From an archaeon (GTDB taxonomy: Archaea > Nanobdellota > Nanobdellia > Woesearchaeales > GW2011-AR9): a stretch of DNA of 8,259 nucleotides. Position numbers and translations under genes: made by a program. This document shows, piece by piece, positions 4,570 through 8,259 of this stretch. Location of the stretch: assembly GCA_020053615.1 (NCBI GenBank), contig JAGVMW010000133.1, forward strand, positions 1 to 8,259, given 5' to 3'. The notes beneath the pieces were generated by a model, which did no database searches, was not told where the DNA came from, and worked only from the letters and a program-made list of their open reading frames with translations. Position 1 is the stretch's first letter. Each line of letters starts with the position of its first letter.

Positions 4570-7500
4570 ATGATAAATAAAAGAGGGGTAATTGTATTAT
4601 TAACCGTACTTTTAGTTTTAACTATTTCCGCCTCTGCTGCAGTGGTAGACCAAGAAGTTCTAGATGCATTAGATTCTCAAGAGGAAGTTTCTGTAATCGT
4701 AGTATTAAAAGACCAGCCTGTGCCTGAAAGAGGAATAGGAATTGCTTCTGCTAACGCTGATGAATTCTCTCGAAGGAAGGAGATGATAAGTGGAGTGCAG
4801 GATATGGCGTTAGGAAAGTTAAAAGTAAGAGAAAGAAGAGAAGTTGGTAAGTTAGGGATTGCTTCTACAGAAGATTATGATTTTGACTTAAAGCACCGAT
4901 ATTCTATAATTAATGGGTTTTCTGGAAAAGTAACCCAAGAAGGAATGGATAAGTTAATAGCAACGGGACAAGTCAGCAATATTTACATTGATGGAATAAA
5001 ACAGATTTTCCTGAACGATTCTAATCCATTAATCAATGCTGATGATGTATGGAACATCTCGGTTGGTGGAACTCAAATAAATGGCAGCGGGCAAACTGTA
5101 TGTATCATCGATACTGGAATTGATTATAATCATACTGCATTAGGAGGCGGATGGGGAAATAAAATATTAAACGGTTATGATTTTGTAAATAGCGACACTG
5201 ACCCTTATGACGATCATGGACACGGAACTCATGTAGCGGGAATAGTGGCCTCAACTAATAACACTTATCGAGGGGTTGCTCCTGAAGCTAAGCTTATTGC
5301 TATAAAAGCGTGTAATTCGGCAGGCTCCTGTTCCGATGCGAACGTGTTAGCAGGGATAGATTGGTGTATCAATAACGCCACTACTTTCAATATCTCCGTG
5401 ATTAGTATTAGTTTAGGTGGAGGTCAATATACCACTTACTGTGATTCCAGCGTTAATGCACAATATGCTAACTTAACTAATCTTGCAGTATCCAGAAATA
5501 TTTCCGTAGTAATTGCAACAGGTAACACTGGTAATGGGTATCTTAACGCTACTGCAGGAATTGCCTCACCAGCATGTATTCAGAATGCCACCAGAGTTTC
5601 AGCAACAACTAAAGCTGATGTAATAGCTAGTTATGCTTTCAGACATTCTAATTTTAGAGATATATTAATGGCCCCAGGTAGTTCTATCACCTCGACAAAT
5701 GATGGTGGCGGATTCATTTCTGATTCTGGCACATCTATGGCTACCCCCCAAGTTTCAGGAGCGATAGCGTTAATACGACAATATTGGAAACAAACATACA
5801 ATCAAACCCCTACAACTCAGCAAATAATAAACAAACTAATTATCACTGGAACCAAAATAGATGATTCAGCTGGTTCAGGGATAAATTATTCTCGTATAAA
5901 CCTTCTCGCCGCTATCCAGCCGTTCATCAACTTCACCAGCAGCAGCCCAGCCAATGCAACTACGATTACTGCAACCAACACCATAATCAACATAACTTCT
6001 GATGTTAACCTCTCCATTGCTTTATTAGAATGGAACAATGGTACGCTTACTAATTACACTATGAATTCCAGCAATGCTGCCAGCTTCTACTACAATATGA
6101 CTGGACTAACTACTACCAATTACACTTACAAAGTATATGGAAATGATTCCGCCGGAACCTTTGGAGTAAGCGAAACCAGATTGATTATCGTCGACCAAAC
6201 CCCCCCAAATATTACTATTTACACTCCGATTAACAATTCTCATTACCGGCAAGCTTTAAATTTAAATATCTCTCTGGCTAATCTCCAGTTGTCTTTCTCA
6301 AATTATTTGATAACTAACACCACTAATGCTACTTTGCAAACCAACACCAATAATTCCATTGGTTCAGCTAACTACTCTTGGACTGACTCAATTAACCTCT
6401 CCAACTCAACGTTTCCCAACGGAAATTACACTTTAACTGTATTCGCCAATGACTCATTAGGTAATTCAGCTACTTCCTCGGTAATATTCACGGTAGACAA
6501 AACCAATCCTAACATCATCAACATCAGCCTCCACCCCAGCATTGTTTACAACAATGATTCCATCACATTCAAAATAAATGTAACCGACAACATTGCTCTA
6601 AACACTTCCATGGTTTACTTTGAATCAAACTTTTCCACCAATTGGACGAATTATTCCATGAACAACGAAAATAATATCACTTTCAACTTCACTTTAACCG
6701 GAACCAGCAATCTTTCCAATCAAAGAAGTATTTTTTACAAATTTAATGCAAACGATTATGCAGGAAACACCAATACTTCTATCAATTATAATTTCACCGT
6801 GCAGAATAGAATCCCCTTTGCTCTAAATATTACTACTCAAACCAATGGAACAATTTTAGAATTAGGCAACTCCACCTCTTTCAATGCCACCGCTACTGAT
6901 TTAGATGGAGATACTTTAACTTACTACTGGAACTTCAGCGATAACACTTCACTAGCAACCGGTCAAAATACCACCCATTCATTTAATTCAACTGGAAACT
7001 TTATTGTTATTCTAAACGTCTCTGATGGTTACAGTTCAAATTTAACTAACATAACCATAGTTGTTAACGACACCAGCCCACCAACCGTAGCCACTTTAAC
7101 TTATGACACAGAATTACATCTGCAGCAAAATGGAGCAACCCTAAGTATAAGTGGTACTACTCAGGATTATTCCGGAATATTAAATCTTACTTTGAATTAT
7201 AACGGTACTTTATTTAACCGAAGCTGTACCATCACTTCAACCGCTTGGAACTGTAATTGGACTATTAGCAGTTTAACTGTAGGTTCTTACAATTTCACGT
7301 TAGACTATGCTGATAACTTCACCACAACCCACACTAACTCTTCTACTTACTATTTCAACGTCACTTCTTGTTCTGACAGCACTAAAAACGGAGATGAAAC
7401 TGCAACCGATTGCGGCGGCTCGTGCAGTGCCTGTTCTAGCAGCTCATCTTCCAGCAGCTCTTCTAGCGGTGGCGGAGGCGGTGGTGGTGGTGGAGGAGGA

Positions 7501-8106
7501 GCAGGTGGAGCAACTACTTATATTGTAAGCGATACACAACTCAACACTGGATATACAACTGCATTAGGTAAAGGCGACAAGATGAAATTTACCATTAGCG
7601 ATGAAGAGCATTATCTTACCATGGAAAGTATGACTTCAGTCTCAGCTAGTTTTACAGTAATGAGTAAAGTTTACCATGCATTATTATCTTTAGGAGAAGA
7701 GATGAAATTTGAATTAGATGATGATAATTATTATGATATTAAAGCAAAACTAAACGGAGTAGATACAACTACCGTTAAAGCCAACATGACAATTCAAATG
7801 ATTCATGAGCTAATGCCCGGAAAGATTACCACGACGGAAAGTAAAGCAAACAAAACTATTGTTTCTAATGCTACCAACATAACTTCTGCAGAAAATATTA
7901 CTGCTCTAGAAATAAAGGAAGCGTTTAGTATAGAAAGTAAGGGATGGTTCTGGGAGTTATCCTGGGAAAAAACAATTAAATGGAGTTATTGGAAGTATGT
8001 TTTAGCCATCGCAGCAATTATAGGTTTACTTCTAATAGTACCAATTTGGGCAAAACTACAACGAAGAAAGAAGAATGTGAGTAAGAGTAAATATCCTTTC
8101 CCATAA
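4570..8106 (+). CDS. Secreted, membrane-anchored subtilisin-like S8 protease with glycosylated stalk
   Basis: An 1178-residue surface protease. Signal peptide at 1-23 (cleavage likely after ASA), inhibitor-like propeptide at about 25-150, then the S8 domain at about 155-450 with all catalytic parts: Asp181 (IDTGID), His218 (DHGHGTHVAG), oxyanion Asn319 (ATGNTG) and Ser389 (SGTSMATP). The stalk (about 455-930) is a chain of beta-sandwich domains rich in Asn, Ser and Thr. One PKD-like domain at about 763-832 contains DLDGDTLTYYWNFSD. I count roughly 70 N-X-S/T sequons by eye, most of them in the stalk, implying heavy N-glycosylation. Next come a four-cysteine motif (C934, C948, C952, C955, with NGDET and DCGG), Ser956-966, Gly967-977, a juxtamembrane beta domain (about 985-1080), one membrane helix (about 1142-1160) and a basic cytoplasmic tail (QRRKK). 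Both homopolymers use mixed codons. Probable role: surface processing or nutrient proteolysis; the substrate is unknown. Confidence 0.9.
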   Translation: MINKRGVIVLLTVLLVLTISASAAVVDQEVLDALDSQEEVSVIVVLKDQPVPERGIGIASANADEFSRRKEMISGVQDMALGKLKVRERREVGKLGIASTEDYDFDLKHRYSIINGFSGKVTQEGMDKLIATGQVSNIYIDGIKQIFLNDSNPLINADDVWNISVGGTQINGSGQTVCIIDTGIDYNHTALGGGWGNKILNGYDFVNSDTDPYDDHGHGTHVAGIVASTNNTYRGVAPEAKLIAIKACNSAGSCSDANVLAGIDWCINNATTFNISVISISLGGGQYTTYCDSSVNAQYANLTNLAVSRNISVVIATGNTGNGYLNATAGIASPACIQNATRVSATTKADVIASYAFRHSNFRDILMAPGSSITSTNDGGGFISDSGTSMATPQVSGAIALIRQYWKQTYNQTPTTQQIINKLIITGTKIDDSAGSGINYSRINLLAAIQPFINFTSSSPANATTITATNTIINITSDVNLSIALLEWNNGTLTNYTMNSSNAASFYYNMTGLTTTNYTYKVYGNDSAGTFGVSETRLIIVDQTPPNITIYTPINNSHYRQALNLNISLANLQLSFSNYLITNTTNATLQTNTNNSIGSANYSWTDSINLSNSTFPNGNYTLTVFANDSLGNSATSSVIFTVDKTNPNIINISLHPSIVYNNDSITFKINVTDNIALNTSMVYFESNFSTNWTNYSMNNENNITFNFTLTGTSNLSNQRSIFYKFNANDYAGNTNTSINYNFTVQNRIPFALNITTQTNGTILELGNSTSFNATATDLDGDTLTYYWNFSDNTSLATGQNTTHSFNSTGNFIVILNVSDGYSSNLTNITIVVNDTSPPTVATLTYDTELHLQQNGATLSISGTTQDYSGILNLTLNYNGTLFNRSCTITSTAWNCNWTISSLTVGSYNFTLDYADNFTTTHTNSSTYYFNVTSCSDSTKNGDETATDCGGSCSACSSSSSSSSSSSGGGGGGGGGGGAGGATTYIVSDTQLNTGYTTALGKGDKMKFTISDEEHYLTMESMTSVSASFTVMSKVYHALLSLGEEMKFELDDDNYYDIKAKLNGVDTTTVKANMTIQMIHELMPGKITTTESKANKTIVSNATNITSAENITALEIKEAFSIESKGWFWELSWEKTIKWSYWKYVLAIAAIIGLLLIVPIWAKLQRRKKNVSKSKYPFP

Positions 8107-8108
8107 AC

Positions 8109-8149
8109 CAGCTCTGTCAAAATGCAGAATAAGAGCTGAGCATTTTGAC
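8109..8149 (+). other. Overlapping alternative hairpins after the protease gene
   Basis: Two inverted repeats interlock: CAGCTCT (8109-8115) with AGAGCTG (8132-8138), and GTCAAAATGC (8116-8125) with GCATTTTGAC (8140-8149), both perfect. The order A-B-A'-B' is that of an H-type pseudoknot, but the connecting loops (0, 6 and 1 nt) look too short for both stems at full length, so two mutually exclusive hairpins are more likely. The 3' untranslated region of the protease mRNA would contain them. Confidence 0.6.
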
Positions 8150-8161
8150 TTAGGAGTGCGC

Positions 8162-8196
8162 GGGGTTGTCTAAAAAGCCCCCATTTTATTCTATTT
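8162..8196 (+). terminator. Probable terminator of the protease gene
   Basis: A short GGGG/CCCC hairpin (8162-8165 with 8178-8181) is followed by a T-rich stretch, TTTTATTCTATTT (8184-8196). Archaeal termination relies mainly on the T-rich tract. It lies between the protease stop and the promoter of the next gene, where a terminator is expected. The hairpin itself is weak, with a 12-nt loop. Confidence 0.4.
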
Positions 8197-8207
8197 AAAT
8201 TCACAAA

Positions 8208-8216
8208 ATATAAATA
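8208..8216 (+). promoter_or_regulatory. TATA box of the right-edge gene
   Basis: ATATAAATA centred at 8212 predicts a transcription start near 8238 and a leader of about 16 nt carrying the GAGGTGA site. The spacing mirrors the gene at the left edge. Confidence 0.5.
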
Positions 8217-8242
8217 CTAGTTTATCGTCTTTAATTGACAAA

Positions 8243-8249
8243 GAGGTGA
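8243..8249 (+). promoter_or_regulatory. Shine-Dalgarno site of the right-edge gene
   Basis: GAGGTGA with five bases before the ATG at 8255, identical in sequence and spacing to the site of the left-edge gene. Confidence 0.6.
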
Positions 8250-8254
8250 ACTAA

Positions 8255-8259
8255 ATGGT
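8255..8259 (+). CDS. Start of a downstream gene, partial
   Basis: ATG and the first two bases of the second codon (GT) are all that the window holds, so the product is unknown. The call rests on a complete promoter set: TATA box, short leader and GAGGTGA at ideal spacing. It would be transcribed separately from the protease gene. Confidence 0.55.

Noticed and set aside
7307..7528. Alternative-frame open frame over the Ser/Gly tract
   Set aside because: A shadow of the repetitive codons of the protease; its Ala/Val runs mirror the Ser/Gly runs.
8235..8240. TTGACA, like a bacterial -35 box
   Set aside because: No matching -10 box at the right spacing, and all other signals are archaeal; a TATA box is present upstream.

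Overview
The window looks like a piece of a DPANN-type archaeal chromosome (Woesearchaeota/Pacearchaeota-like; this placement is inferred from gene style, not from a marker gene). The reasons are archaeal TATA boxes placed 26-27 nt before start codons (leaderless transcripts), a second promoter style with a short leader carrying GAGGTGA, an archaeal-length SppA, and a very large, sequon-rich secreted subtilase with a C-terminal membrane anchor. Coding density is high and intergenic gaps are mostly short.

Layout. Positions 1-12 hold the first codons of a minus-strand gene that leaves the window on the left, with its TATA box and Shine-Dalgarno site. Diverging from it is a SemiSWEET-type three-helix membrane protein (123-467, +) with a histidine-rich N-terminus. 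Facing it is a class I SAM-dependent methyltransferase (1993-761, -). Between the 3' ends of these two convergent genes lies the least ordinary stretch of the window: about 300 bp (473-771) bounded by a perfect 18-bp inverted repeat and filled with two further long inverted-repeat arms. It reads as a three-way junction, is about half G+C, and seems non-coding. The last codons of the methyltransferase lie inside its right arm.

The methyltransferase and the next gene, sppA (2046-2966, +), diverge from one near-palindromic TATA box (2016-2023). It lies the same distance from both start codons, so it appears to serve both directions. Seven bases after sppA comes an AlbA_2/Schlafen-like ATP-binding regulator with a C-terminal winged helix (2974-4479, +). 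Directly behind its TGA stop, in the same frame, is a 25-codon open frame containing a 12-bp tandem repeat.

The last large gene (4570-8106, +) encodes an 1178-residue secreted, membrane-anchored S8 protease: signal peptide, propeptide, intact Asp/His/Asn/Ser catalytic set, Ig/PKD-like stalk, a four-cysteine motif, eleven serines then eleven glycines, a juxtamembrane beta domain and one C-terminal helix. It is followed by overlapping alternative hairpins and a T-rich terminator-like stretch. The window ends with the promoter, Shine-Dalgarno site and start codon of another plus-strand gene.

Functionally, sppA and the S8 protease both point to proteolysis at or outside the membrane, and the regulator between them could connect the two. 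That is inference from gene order only. No tRNA, rRNA, CRISPR array or transposase gene was seen.
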